Source of the DNA: Haematococcus lacustris
Lineage: Eukaryota; Chlorophyta; Chlorophyceae; Chlamydomonadales; Haematococcaceae
NCBI GenBank assembly: GCA_030144725.1
Contig: JASKMD010000019.1
Location: 3,532,179-3,596,178 of the forward strand
DNA: 64,000 nucleotides
Reading direction: 5' to 3'
Made by a program: the position numbers and the translations under genes. The notes beneath the pieces were generated by a model, which ran no database searches, was not told the DNA's origin, and worked only from the letters and a program-made list of their open reading frames with translations. Numbering within the stretch: position 1 is the stretch's first letter; each line of letters starts with the position of its first letter. Shown here one piece after another: positions 33,101 through 40,563 of the stretch.

Positions 33101-35034
33101 TTGAGGGCAGCTGGGGGCAGCTGAGGGCGATTGAGGGCAGCTGGGGGCAGCTGAGGGCGATTGAGGGCGGCTGAGGGCAACTTAGGGCAGCTGTGACTGA
33201 TGGCCACTCCTCACTTCTCTGCCTTTTTGCGCGTACCGAGGCAGCAGGCTGTATGCCATGCTGCACGCATCCAGCATTCTCCAGCTGGCATGGCTGCAAC
33301 ATCCTCCCCAACACTGTGCTGTCCTACCCTGGCCGTCACTGCCTGTGACCTGCTTGCGTGCGTTCAGGGACGTCATGAACGGCATGAACCGCTGGATGAT
33401 GAAGATGCTGACCATCGAGGATGCACTGATGATGATGGTGCGCTCCTGATGGTGCCAGCTGAAACGCTTACAGAAAGGAAAAGACAGAAGAAGACTGCTG
33501 CAGCAGAGCCGGCGTGCATTAAGAGAGGAGCTTCCACCTGGAGGGGCCGCGGCCTGCTCCCAGGACCTGAGCTGCATTTGTCATATGCTACAGGCAGTGG
33601 GCTGCTATCTAGGGGCACAGCACCTGAGCACAAGGGCTCGTCAGGCCTTGGCACTGTGGCCTGCTCACTGACACTGTCAGCGCCATGCTCGCCTGCTGTC
33701 CATGCAGAATGACACAGAGCCAGGAATGGGGAGCAGCGTCATGGAGTGGCTGTGGTGAGTGATGCCTGGGCCTGGCACTACAAGCGTTGTTGCACCTTAG
33801 CCTGCACTCAAATGAGGTTGGCATGACAAGCGTCTCTGCACAACATGACCTGACTACATGACCTGACAGTGAGGTCTACTGCACTTGCACTTGCCACTGA
33901 GCTCCACCTGTCACAATGTGGACAGTGTCACCTGACTACGTGACCTGACAATGAGGAATATTGTACATACAGCCATTGAGCTCCAACTGTCACTAAGGTC
34001 AGCCGTGTTTTCTTTGCTGGTCACCCTCGCAGGCTGGTCAACAATGACAGAGCGGACAGCTTGACACTGATGAACCTGCACTACCAGGACATGGTCCTGG
34101 ATGTCTACAGGCAAGCACCATTCCAGACATAGCTGTGGAGCTGCCAGTCAAGCATGTTGGGTCAGACAGTCCCAGGACCCACTATGTATCTCCTAGTATC
34201 AACATCTCCTGACAACCCGAGTTAAACGTGTATATAAAGCTTTGTGACTTTCCTATAAAGAAGAGGGATCCCTTACGTCCACACTTGTGGCACCCTTAGG
34301 TTTAGGGCACCTTTCCCATGCGCCCACTGCTGCATACAGTCCATACAGCATTTTCCGGGTCTCAGCTCCACGGCACTTCCCCGCAGCTTTTGCCTGTTGA
34401 CCATGCCACATCGGTAAACCTGAGCAGCAGGTCGCAAGATCTGCAAGGCCCATTAAAGCGCAATTCTTGGCAACATCAATGCCTCACTTGTGGACCATGG
34501 TCTTGCTGGGTTGGGGTGTTGTCCCCCACTTGGCTCATCACTGTGTGCCAGCCCACGTCTTACCCTGACACCTGCCAAGGCCTCCATTGTCCACCTTGGT
34601 CCTGTTGGTCAAACGTGCGCGTGCGCGTTGTCTGGCTCCTTGCTGTCCTGCAGCCAGTGCCTTGACATCCAGGTTGCCTCTTTTGCGCTCACCTGGGTCA
34701 TCATGGCGCTGTTCCTTCTACTGGTGTTCCGCCCCTTCCTGGACCGCGTTAAGAACGAGAACAAGCGCGTAGCAGAGCTGCTGAGCCAGCTGCCGGCTGA
34801 GGTGGATGTGGAGGGCCTTGTGCAAAGGTGGGTTCAGGGGCAGGGCTGGAGCCGAGCCCCATGCGGCTCTGTGGCGCCGGCAGGTGTGGGTCAGCAAGGT
34901 GGTGGTTGCTGCGGGCGCATCAAGCAGCAGCTGCTGGCCCATACCAGCCATATCAGGCTGACCGTGATGTAGATTATGATGTCAGAGGCCCAGCTGGTAC
35001 GGGGAAACAACAGTCGAGGCTGAGTTGCGAGTAG
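5570..35034 (+). CDS. Giant TmcB-like multi-PAS transmembrane protein
   Basis: One spliced gene. Exons: 5570-5624, 5719-5759, 5855-5938, 6016-6050, 6169-6336, 6415-6445, 6545-6623, 6926-6961, 7073-7217, 7498-7627, 7707-7829, 7918-8009, 8153-8185, 8271-8328, 8510-8605, 8931-8981, 9232-9292, 9926-9987, 11421-11466, 11604-11648, 12314-12447, 12576-12652, 12871-12898, 13202-13260, 14847-14962, 15551-15671, 15858-15937, 16034-16055, 16395-16491, 18278-18373, 18789-19577, 20073-20156, 20295-20466, 20853-20969, 21151-21251, 21422-21509, 21664-21902, 22072-24217, 24604-24698, 25403-25518, 26224-26402, 26639-26902, 27009-27155, 27296-27415, 27729-27857, about 28338-28713, 29336-29446, 30150-30197, 30624-30734, 31678-31832, 32197-32276, about 33368-33437, 34033-34110, 34654-34827 and a last exon from 34884. 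Nearly all join in phase. The start is the ATG at 5570, whose exon splices in phase into AFGVMYTVAK. The family resembles Dictyostelium TmcB (tiny macrocysts), abundant in volvocine algae. A sensory membrane role is likely; the ligand is unknown. Three joins are unresolved: 8981/9232, into 28338 and into 33368. The last exon is tentative. Confidence 0.8.
8153..13260 (+). other. Alpha-helical linker (TPR-like) before the first PAS region
   Basis: Exons 8153-9987 and 11421-13260 encode helical segments: DMKPRLIFNATDARE, VEEEAMELASIILK, AKRANPSFLQRFAIF, KATDLVAYVESMRSYNLV, AHKDALLAMRAFWAQLL, LSQLVEKLDTTIKAAEQAYK and LLRLYAKFLEHIKHDPW. Such repeated helix pairs precede the PAS domain in TmcB relatives and probably form a cytoplasmic stalk. 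The join from 8981 to 9232 needs one extra base to stay in frame, so there is a non-canonical site, a sequencing error or a mutation there. Confidence 0.7.
9988..11420. other. 1.4-kb intron of the TmcB-like gene
   Basis: Flanking exons end with IEQQ and resume HIQQASRQTGKATDL, in phase. The intron carries C-rich tracts (10590-10650) and a roughly duplicated GGCCACTCGCCCCACACA motif at 10814-10831 and 10850-10867. I see no gene in it. Confidence 0.6.
14040..14420. repeat. GCGGGGCAACAAGT tandem repeat in an intron
   Basis: Degenerate units of GTGCGGGGCAACAA recur from about 14050 to 14265, with further GGTGCGGGGCTGCT units at 14386-14425. They lie in the intron 13261-14846 of the TmcB-like gene. 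Confidence 0.75.
14847..16491 (+). other. First PAS domain of the TmcB-like protein
   Basis: Five exons encode NESRAIIIINARCIIQVVNQ, ACDALGYSRNELKGRNVNNI, MPHPFCEKHDQFVRNYVTTG, KAVILGDVIPFVALHRER and GEDAMFMGVVVALPQSP. This is a full PAS fold: the opening strand, the GYSRNELKGRNV turn, the MPxPF-KHDxFVxNY helix and the closing strands. It is the most conserved part of TmcB relatives. The exon at 15551-15671 ends ACCACAG followed by GCAAGG, a GC donor; splicing there to 15858 restores TTGKAVILG. No cofactor-binding residue can be assigned from sequence alone. Confidence 0.8.
15116..15400. mobile_element. hAT-type MITE, copy 1
   Basis: A 285-bp non-coding insertion lies between 8-bp direct repeats CTGCACAC (15108-15115 and 15401-15408). 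It begins CAGTGATTTCTTTTTGCG and ends AAAAAAACTG, so CAGTG/T-rich termini face each other in inverted orientation. The interior is AT-richer than its surroundings and matches 53497-53780 in reverse orientation over its whole length. An 8-bp duplication with CAGTG ends is typical of hAT elements. It sits in the intron 14963-15550. Confidence 0.85.
16713..16790. repeat. Dispersed repeat (TTCTCACAACGCA family)
   Basis: GTGCTATGAGATGTCTGTG then CAAGCAACTTGGGGTTCTC and ACAACGCA. Diverged relatives lie at 9528-9645, 30424-30490, 52965-53045 and 54455-54625, some followed by GGCAGGAGCAACAGC. All lie in introns. The repeat has no coding capacity and I do not know its class. Confidence 0.6.
16871..18063 (-). 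mobile_element. Family-2 repeat, long copy carrying a Fanzor-like C-terminal ORF
   Basis: The shared end CCTTGGCCCTCAACCTTGAG starts here. It is followed by the conserved block through GTGGAGTTCCCATCGC and CTATACATGGCATACACATG, a G-run (about 17112), then the minus-strand ORF 17129-17734. The far side continues through an AATCGGAAGCGG block (17889) to CACTCCCAAAGGG units (about 18005-18060). CCCTGACAGCA occurs at both borders (16861-16871 and 18064-18074), but the right copy belongs to sequence shared with 28.09 kb, so this duplication is ambiguous. The copy lies in the TmcB-like intron 16492-18277. Confidence 0.7.
17129..17734 (-). pseudogene. TnpB/Fanzor-like C-terminal fragment, copy 1
   Basis: A 201-codon ORF. 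Residues from about 45 read LLRPAWSQQRDQPVRGMMWC, matching the strand and cysteine that precede RuvC-III in the related ORF at 50650-51601 (RPVYSEAKRSQVRGLMC). A Pro/Lys/Gly/Ala-rich insert of about 70 residues follows. Then come GRWLDRDCNAALNM (RuvC-III with its Asp), QRIGESKWRPLELCYW, GLGYKRLRDKPPKAQ and a poly-Gln tail. RuvC-I and RuvC-II are absent, so this is only the C-terminal part of a nuclease and is unlikely to cut DNA. The assignment rests on motif order, not on a search. Confidence 0.65.
18005..18066. repeat. 13-bp CACTCCCAAAGGG tandem repeat
   Basis: Four to five units at the ORF-proximal end of the long family-2 copy. The same units occur at 28010-28085, 31236-31280 and 60825-60895, always inside family-2 copies, with different unit numbers. 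Confidence 0.8.
18278..19577 (+). other. Post-PAS segment and long low-complexity exon of the TmcB-like protein
   Basis: Exon 18278-18373 encodes CPNFTDWTAFKPDDVAGLSL and KDLVVNFDILEP, a PAS-like segment following the first PAS region. Exon 18789-19577 (263 codons) is Pro/Ser/Ala/Gln-rich and probably disordered, with the basic patch RQGTRTRRVSTVWNDVKAGW near its end. It splices in phase to WLAPSVLLQHK. Confidence 0.7.
20073..21902 (+). other. Second and third PAS-type regions of the TmcB-like protein
   Basis: Exons 20073-20466 give TPVQASIRITVGGVGKFRFL and HLLVTDRKGRVCHATK. Exon 20853-20969 gives GLATALRTSIKALVKGG and LENLLPQPLALLHRSL. Exons 21151-21509 give SPPAYSCRSGLAVPLL and KDALGADEVFHVTTL. 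Exon 21664-21902 gives CLSLVVDPSTGRVLSTGSSP and LFGYHPQQLLGSCLADLL, a PAS entry motif. All junctions are in phase. These regions follow the order seen in TmcB relatives; their ligands are unknown. Confidence 0.7.
22072..24217 (+). other. Exceptionally long exon (715 codons) of the TmcB-like gene
   Basis: The exon opens AFSRGEVGFRAGLLKPASQV and includes VLLEVHLWRAELACSVVELN followed by YPPGLLFGVHATQLVGRHIS, another PAS-type segment of the family. The second half is Pro/Ser/Gln-rich and probably disordered. It ends GCAGAG before GTGAGC. It contains the 47-bp family-2 insertion at 23304-23350 without loss of frame. At 2,146 nt it dwarfs the neighbouring exons, which are mostly 30-260 nt. Confidence 0.75.
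23304..23350 (-). mobile_element. Minimal 47-bp family-2 insertion inside a coding exon
   Basis: The interval is the shared family-2 end, from CCTTGGCCCTCAACCTTGAG to CGAACACACTAATT. It is bounded by exact 10-bp direct repeats CGCCCCAGCA (23294-23303 and 23351-23360). Insertion plus duplication is 57 bp, or 19 codons, and stays open. The protein reads RPS, then TLALNLEPSLQSNTLI, then RPS again. Confidence 0.9.
24282..24450. repeat. Diverged family-2-related intron sequence
   Basis: CTGACCCCTGTGACAGGGCT and TTGTGAGCTGATGACAGC match the family-2 body with many differences. A 29-bp stretch starting CAGCACCTCCCTCATCAGCC (24271) is also present at about 13534. Both lie in introns of the TmcB-like gene. 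Confidence 0.55.
24604..25518 (+). other. Membrane-proximal basic segment and transmembrane helix (TmcB-like)
   Basis: Exon 24604-24698 encodes the basic helix DYNRGKRYKKLARMLVSPLV. Exon 25403-25518 encodes VGALVLVATILAVHIAVFAL and LYSVIAQQRVGVLDL, a clear membrane helix. This marks the change from the cytoplasmic PAS region to the C-terminal membrane block. Confidence 0.75.
24818..24863 (-). mobile_element. 46-bp truncated family-2 insertion in an intron
   Basis: The shared end CTTGGCCCTCAACCTTGAGC continues to CTTCATTG, followed by 18 bp not found in other copies. Direct repeats of 16 bp with one mismatch flank it: CTAGCCAAGTCAGCAC (24802-24817) and CTAGCCAAGTCAACAC (24864-24879). Confidence 0.8.
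25573..25622 (+). mobile_element. Inverted solo copy of the family-2 end
   Basis: GTGTGTTCGACTGCAATGAA then GGTTGAGGGCCAAGGTGCT is the reverse complement of the shared end, with a 2-bp deletion. It lies in an intron of the TmcB-like gene. I could not find a flanking duplication. Confidence 0.7.
26224..27857 (+). other. Extracytoplasmic and membrane segments of the TmcB-like C-terminal half
   Basis: Exons encode VSVRRGVEVSRAARWLEIIL, ALPTDYGLGRLWGQDSISAT, PGANITVVVARDKTANGTFI, DESNVVALSNGYKESMDAM, then the helix NNILFIVMGAKGVALTLVLS and YMIYSLFMVVPVGLLRGLA, ending in an acidic stretch (EADGEEDEDDDML). A hydrophilic segment between membrane helices suggests a lumenal or extracellular domain. 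Confidence 0.7.
27877..28224 (-). mobile_element. Family-2 related insertion lacking the ORF
   Basis: From AATCGGAAGCGG to GCATTTGGCTGCACC it matches 17889-18097, including about six CACTCCCAAAGGG units. It continues into CTACCCAGCTTTAGCGTCAC through TTTTAATCCG, a block also present at 55.69-55.77 kb. It represents the ORF-upstream part of the family and sits in the intron after exon 27729-27857. Confidence 0.65.
28338..29446 (+). other. Helical linker and membrane helix of the TmcB-like protein
   Basis: The frame from about 28338 encodes AGHNLLSTMLHVLQAIAAGE and PWLTPHQVASAKRQLIRSYR, ending at 28713 before GTAAGT. Exon 29336-29446 encodes the membrane helix YLTWPLLLWGLTVIITSAIA. The acceptor opening the first exon is unresolved because the preceding intron was invaded by a family-2 copy. 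Confidence 0.65.
28905..29095. repeat. About 57-bp minisatellite, four units, in an intron
   Basis: Units of GGACTCAGGCTGAGTCAGCC, then CCTCACAGCACCCTGTCTTG and GTTCAG, repeat about four times with substitutions. The array lies in the intron 28714-29335. Confidence 0.8.
29601..29804 (+). mobile_element. tRNA-derived SINE with target-site duplication
   Basis: A 204-bp insertion is flanked by AGCTCTGG (29593-29600 and 29805-29812). Near its start TAGTGGTTCAGTTAGTAG resembles a tRNA A box and AAGGTCGACCAACG a B box. It ends in a TTTC-rich tail. The set (pol III boxes, pyrimidine tail, short duplication) indicates a SINE. Its tail resembles that of the element at 62870-63025. Confidence 0.7.
30150..30734 (+). 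other. TmcB-like exons between membrane segments
   Basis: Exon 30150-30197 encodes VNFVSLNVKMSLYTWQ. Exon 30624-30734 encodes VDDVGRATELRQQLSVAHNE and LRLEYDVLLYGTM, a helical segment leading into the next hydrophilic region. Both are phase 0. Confidence 0.7.
30299..30420 (-). pseudogene. Relic of the Fanzor-like C-terminus (family 2)
   Basis: Read on the minus strand it encodes LGFKRVRDKPPKDQRQQQQP, corresponding to LGYKRLRDKPPKAQ plus the poly-Gln tail of the longer copies. The adjoining GCTGATGACAGCT and G-run also match. Neither the RuvC-III motif nor the shared end is present. Confidence 0.7.
31010..31394 (-). mobile_element. Family-2 copy with 12-bp duplication and a captured exon fragment
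   Basis: Exact direct repeats ACAGAGCCTCAG lie at 30998-31009 and 31395-31406. The body starts with the shared end up to GGCATACACATGGTCA, then a GTGTAGGTGTAGTT repeat, then CACTCCCAAAGGC units. It also contains 22 bp (31305-31326) identical to coding exon 27296-27415. No ORF remains. Confidence 0.75.
31147..31235. repeat. GTGTAGGTGTAGTT microsatellite
   Basis: Short GTGTAG/GTAGTT units inside the family-2 copy at 31010-31394, replacing the ORF present in longer copies. Confidence 0.8.
31678..34827 (+). other. C-terminal region and last membrane helix of the TmcB-like protein
   Basis: Exons encode NTTLPHFANAGSGLANLGGR and LLFTATGCLRENQSSCLP, LTPCLVPLMEAARSPWWEKL, MNGMNRWMMKMLTIEDALMM, NNDRADSLTLMNLHYQDMVL, then the helix VASFALTWVIMALFLLLVFR and RVAELLSQLPAEVDVEGLVQ. 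The two cysteines in CLRENQSSC suggest an extracytoplasmic disulphide. The exon ending 34110 uses a GC donor (CTACAG followed by GCAAGC). Confidence 0.75.
33080..33195. repeat. CAGCTGAGGGCGATTGAGGG minisatellite
   Basis: Units of about 10 and 30 bp (GGCAGCTGAGGGCGATTGAG) repeat across roughly 110 bp in the intron before exon 33368-33437. Confidence 0.8.
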
Positions 35035-36072
35035 CGGGAGGCTGGGTCGAGGCGCAGCCAAGCCGTCTATGCACCTCATCAGGGATCACGGCGTAGAATC
35101 ATCAGCCTCAGCATCAGGTGGTGACACAGCAAGCCCCTGCTGCCAGCTCTGCCCCTCTGCCTCTGCCCTGCTGCACCCCAGGTTGCTGATTCGTGCTATG
35201 AGAACAGCCCCGGCCGCACCACAACCTCCCATGGAGAAGGACACCACGCTGCTCAAGAGCCATGCACACCTAGCCTACTCCAGGCCAGCCTCCAGCTTTG
35301 TGTGAGTACGCATGTCATCATGCACCATCGTCTTCACATAGGCTCAAAACCCGCATTGCATGGGGTCGATGTCGAGCGCTGCACTGGAGAGATGCTGGCA
35401 GCCCCAGCCAGGTGTGTCGTATGGTCAGTGACAGGAGCAACATCACAGATTCTGTCAGCAGCAGTCGCAGGCTGCCACTGCATTAGTAGTGTGGGCGGTG
35501 TGGGGGGCGGCACTGACCCACAACACAAGGTGGACGGGCTGGCAAGATGCTGCATAAAGCTGGAATGGGACTGTCCCAATGAACGCAGTGGAGGTAACTG
35601 AGCTCTCTGGCAAAGTGCAGCGTGCTATGATGTATTCTATGAGTTTTGAGAGAAACCCTGAGTTGTGTGCTGCATTGACCTAATGCTCCTTAGTATACAT
35701 GTGCTCCTGAGCGTGCTGGCAGGATTTTTTTTTGTTCCTGTATGCAAGATAAAATTCGCCTACTTTTAATGCTGTGTAGTCTCGGCAGTGTTTAGATCAC
35801 GGGATGGTTTTGATTGTGAGATGTGGATGGGCCTTGAAAGCATCCATGTAATTTTGTGGACCCACAACTGACCCAGGCCGTAGTCAGTGGTCATCCTCTC
35901 TCGTCACCCCAGCGGGCAACAAGTACCAAATGCAGAATGCTATCGTCCTCAAAGAAATAGTCGGCTACGACATCCCCAAATGCCCCTTACAAATGGGACA
36001 TGTCAGCGAAAGCTTGCATAGGGTAGGGCTCGAGCACCAGGTACGGGACACACTAGGTCACACCAGGTTAGG
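35035..36072. other. Downstream flank of the TmcB-like gene
   Basis: Contains CAGCCTCAGC-rich sequence to about 35300 and an AT-richer stretch at 35620-35860. A TGTAA at 35847 is a candidate polyadenylation signal about 800 bp past the tentative stop. An open frame beginning at 35930 encodes nothing I recognise and runs into the transposable element. Confidence 0.4.
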
Positions 36073-36492
36073 GTCACAGTCAGGATGTCCCAACATGGGG
36101 TTGGTAATCTTCATGCAATTACTCGCTACAAAGTGCACCGATTTCGATAGCGTTTGTTGCATTAGCACCTGCGAATTACTCCGCATCTACTGGCAAGCGG
36201 CGCGTTAATCCTTGCATTAGAGTCCATGCCGACGCAAGCGAGCGCGGACACACCTCAGCTGCTCACAACCGATTGTTCTAGTGGTATGTAAGGGCATCAG
36301 TGATGGAGCTGCGCCTGCTATCGAGCCAGAACTACAATCTAAATTCAGCCCGCGAGCCTTTCATTGCTGCAGGCGGTGTCGGAAGACCGTCGTGGGGCCA
36401 GTGATAACTGGACATTGCATCAAACGCGCAGGGTTATGTGGGAGGTGCGTTCCTCTCTCACGCCAGTCACACAGAAAAGTACCTCCTTGGCA

Positions 36493-37672
36493 AGGAGCGC
36501 AACTCGACTAGACGAGACGTCTCGACTCGAAATTTCGACAAAGCCCCGCCATGCCTAACCACTCCTACAATTTAGTCCCTGCGTTTGTCCCTGCGTTCTA
36601 CCGACCTTGTCCGATCGGGCTGAAAATTTGATAGATTGCAGTTTTCAGAAAATAAAACATATTTTCCAAGAAAAATATTTGGAAAAATCCAAAAGCTGCT
36701 GCGCTGTGGCCTGCACCTACGCCCCAGGGCCGCAGCGCAGCCGCCTTTAGTTTTTTCAAAATATTTTTTCTGAAAATTACGCAGGGACAAACGCAGGGAC
36801 TAAATTGTAGGAGTGACGCGGGCAACTCTCGCCTCGCCTCGCCTCGCCTCGCCCCATTGTAGTCGCGGCCTGAGGCTGTGCGTGTGAGCGAGAGTATGCA
36901 TAGGATAGGGCTCGAGCATAGGGAGCGCAACTCGACTAGACGAGACGTCTCGACTCGAAATTTCGAGTCGAGTTCTGACTCGACTCGACGAGACGGTCGA
37001 GATGGACTCGAGATGAGCCTTTTGAATAGCGCACCTGCTTAAGGTACCTTTGTGGACGTTGTGGCGCCGCTCAGCGAATGATATGCTGGCTTGGCTGGGG
37101 TGGCGGTTAAAGTTGGTTTGCACAGACATGCCCGGACATGCCCAGCAGCGTCTGAACTGCAAGATGGAGCCCGAGCGCCCTCTCCCGCCTCAGCCCCCCG
37201 AACTTACCGCGCGATACAACAAGAAAGTCCTGACGCTCTTTACGACGTCTTTTTTAATTCTTTACGACGTCGTCACGATGTAAGTACACTGCATTACCAC
37301 TACGGGACTCCGAGACTGTCGATGAGTATGTAGATACTCGCTATGGCAACAATAGCCGCACAACTCAACATGCTTGGCGGCACTTATGCACAACTCAACA
37401 TGCTTGGCGGTTAAAGTTAACTCAGCATGCTTGGCGGCACTTATGCCTCAGCCAATCATGCATTCTGACCTCACAAACACAACTGTACATAGTGCCTTGC
37501 AGGCAGGCGGGCAGATAGATGCACCTAGCCTGCCTGCAGCTGGTTGAGTGGGAGGAGTCATCCCATGGCAGAATTCAAAAAAATCCGTCTCGTCGAGTCA
37601 AATCGAGTCGAGATCTCGACTAGATTTGACTCGTCGAGATCTCGTCGAGATCTCGTCGAGATTGCGCTCCCT
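36493..37672. mobile_element. Nested insertion with GACTCGA-rich inverted ends
   Basis: A 1.18-kb block absent from the equivalent place in the 45-kb element. GGAGCGCAACTCGACTAGAC occurs at 36493 and again, as GGGAGCGCAACTCGAC, at 36909. The right end reads CGTCGAGATTGCGCTCCC, an inverted counterpart. The ends are dense in GACTCGA/TCGAGTC palindromes (36919-37010 and 37585-37672). Class unknown. It may be two units, with the 36493 end a fragment. Confidence 0.6.
36560..36815. mobile_element. Fold-back MITE with perfect 37-bp inverted repeats
   Basis: The left arm 36560-36596 starts CACTCCTACAATTTAGTCCC and the right arm 36779-36815 is its exact reverse complement. The 182-bp centre is AT-rich with a GC-rich core and is itself partly self-complementary. 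I could not fix a flanking duplication. It lies inside the nested block at 36493-37672. Confidence 0.85.
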
Positions 37673-38867
37673 ACTCTTTGCACGAATCGGCATGTTGGAA
37701 GCATAAGTTTAGAATAACGAGTTATTAAACTGTTCGTAACTCTACGACACAGCTGCTGGAAAAGAAAGCACGGCAATTCATCAATCAGGCCCGCCGTAAT
37801 TGACTTTGGCGTGACCCGACTCTGCCTTGCAGAGTTGACTAGCCTACTCCGACCTCCTGGACCCTGCCCCCTCGCACCCCCTTGCCGCCCCACCACCTCC
37901 TAGCCCCCGCAGAAGCCTCCCAGCCCCTCCCACCCCCTCCCAGCCCCCTCACTGCCCCGCCACCCCCTCCAACCCCCTCCCACCCCTTCCCAGCCCCTCC
38001 CACCTCCTCCCAGCCCCTCCCACCCCCCACCCACCCCCTCCCACCTCCTCCTGTCCCACCTCCTGTCAGACATGCAAGGCCAGCTGCAACACTTGATGCC
38101 AGCTCAGCAGCGACAGCTGCTCACCTACCTGCTGGTGCTGGTGCCGCCCCTGGGCTGCCCACCCCTCCTGCTGCCCCCCCCTGGCAGCACCTGGCAGCTG
38201 GTGCTGGTGCCGCCCCTGGGCTGCCCACCCCTCCTGCTGCCCCCCCCTGGCAGCAGCAGGCAGCTGGTGCTAATGCCGCCCCTGACCTGCCCCCCCCTCC
38301 TGCTGAGCAGCAGGGGGTCAGGGCGGAGCTGGACACAAGCTCGACCCGCAAGCGGAGGGCGGGCGGGAGAGATCGGACCCAACATTTCGAGCAAGGTAAC
38401 GTGGCAATGGCCTACACACCTTGAGTGGCCTTACCGAGTGGCCAGGTAGTAGGTACTACTCACGAAGCGGTCAAGCAATGCAGCAGCCTTGTATACTTCC
38501 GAGCATGGGTGGAGGGGCATCGTTACATCGGTTTGGCGTGCCATGTGAATCGTTTTGACTGCGGCGACTGTCCCTGACTGTTTGCAGAGGCTACTGGGCC
38601 ACGTCGGTCGCGGCGGTCGGTCGCGGCGAGGCCCGCATGAGCAAAACTGGCATGCATTTGAATGTCAAGATTTGAGCCGCCTTAGCACTCAGCACACTGC
38701 ACAATATTTAATGATACAAGCTGCACCGCATAGCTGACAGAGTCCTCTATCCAGGGATGTGCGAAACACAAATAGAAACCACGTGGCTGAGATGCGGCGC
38801 CGTTTTGATTACCAGGGGTCGGTTTCCTATCATTTCCTGTCATTTTTTGTTAGTTGGGGTCGCCTGA

Positions 38868-40563
38868 GTCACAGTGTCACCAGTTACTATCTGTTGGGGA
38901 GAAGTGTAGGGGCTCCCCAGGATAGGCAGGGTTTAGGCTGACTACGTTAGAATGGAGAAAACAAATGAATATAACGGGTCGACGAGGAGCTGCACAGCCG
39001 TTGGGTATAGATATGTATAGGACGGGTCGCTGGTGATGGTGGTGTTATGCCTGACCAAAACAAAGAAAGTTGATTCATAACACTTATGTGTGCCCATCAC
39101 CTGGCTGGATACCAGTTTTTTACATACTTATTTGACGGCGGTGAATGTTTGACCTAACACCGCACTGTTTTTATAGATTATCGAGCATGGCTCACAAACC
39201 GGGGAAAATTGTGGCGGCCAATGGCCCTGAGAGCAGAGCGCACCAAAGAGTCTGCATGCTGGATACAGATAAGTGCCGAGCCAGCGAATCTCTTGTTCCT
39301 CTCAAACTCTGCCACAATCGCCCTTGCTCCTCTGGGTTGCGCCTTATTCCTGCCCTACCACCCAACCCCTCACTCCTGCTCCTCACTCCCAACCCTCATA
39401 TTCGTCTCTCACTCCTCCTCAACCAGGTCGCTCACGATGCCCTTGCGCCGTCTTTGCCCTTGCCGCCCTCGCCTTACTCACCACTCGGTTGACCTCAGCT
39501 CTCGTCCTTTCTGGCCTTGCTCTCCTCAGACCCTTACCCAGCAGCAGCAATGATGCAGAGCAATACTGGCTGTGCTATGAATCCCGTTGTGTGAAGTAGC
39601 AGGAGGAGCTAAGCTGGGTTTTCCTGACTTGATTCAGATGCTCACCCAGCAGCTGCAATGATGCAGGGGCACTTGAGCAAGCAACCCTGCTGACTTGGGT
39701 TCCTCCTGCTCCCCCTAGTGCACGCCCTTCACTGGTGATCCCGGCACCAGTGGCGGCCTGCCCTGCTCACATGCCCATAGCTTGCGTGCCAATCAGTGCT
39801 GCACTGGCAGCTGGCAACTAGCACACGCACGCCAAGCCCATCATGTGGCTGGGGCTGAGCAGGCTGACTGCTGGAGCTGGTGCTGGCTGGTGGTCATGTG
39901 GCTGGTGCTGGCAGCGGTGCCAGAGGCGTTGGACCAACACCCTCCTGAGAGGCTGTTGCTAGCGGGCGGCTGAACCTGCTGTCGCTGCACCCAGATGCCG
40001 TTGCTCCTTTGGTAGCCGCTGGTACAGACACAGCACAGGCACTGGCACAGGTGACCTGACCCTAGGTCAGCCTGCTGGTACCAGCTGGATGGGATTCCAG
40101 TCACTGGACAGAGCATGGGTTTACTGCCCACTGGGTGGCTGGCTGGTCCCAGGCTGTGGGGAGTGTAGGTCAGCCTGCTGGCACCTGATGAATGGGGTTG
40201 CCTTACAAGAGGGAGATGGAGGGGGCATGGCTGTTGCTGCCCTGCCACCTGCTGAAGGTGGGTGCCTTGCCCTGCTGGAGAGAGCCTGGCTTTGCTGCCC
40301 ACTCCGGTGCAGGCTGGTCACAGGCTGTGGAGACAGCTGTGGAGCAGCGAAACCGTTAGCCATGTGGCCAGCCCTGACAAGATGACCTGGGCAGACGAGA
40401 AGGCGCAGGGGCCCAGGGACATGGCGGCACAGGCAGCGTGATGGGTCAGGGGAGGCAAGGGGAGGCAAGGGGCGGGAGGGAGGGAGGGAGCCCATCCTGC
40501 CCACCTCAGCCCACCCGCTCACCACTCTCCACCCCCTGCTCTGCCTTCCCTGGCCTGCCTCAC
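38868..40563. other. Region without a recognised gene; may hold the last exon of the minus-strand gene
   Basis: Mostly unremarkable CTGGTG-rich sequence. The minus-strand gene ends its last supported exon at 40564 with a donor, so at least one more exon should lie below. The frame 40121-40525 (minus) is open and Pro/Ser-rich but I see no decisive acceptor or domain. The stretch 39330-39480 is C/T-rich. Confidence 0.35.

Larger units (their letters stand above)
36080..38867 (+). mobile_element. Non-autonomous hAT-like element with target-site duplication
   Basis: It starts TCAGGATGTCCCAACATGGG and ends GTTGGGGTCGCCTGA. The 8-bp string GTCACAGT occurs at 36073-36080 and 38868-38875, so the duplication is 7-8 bp depending on where the terminal T is assigned. 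Both ends are closely related to those of the element at 45188-50140: 36080-36490 matches 45188-45600, and 38040-38867 matches 48010-48110 plus 49500-50140. The transposase body is missing, and two further insertions lie inside (36493-37672). Confidence 0.85.
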
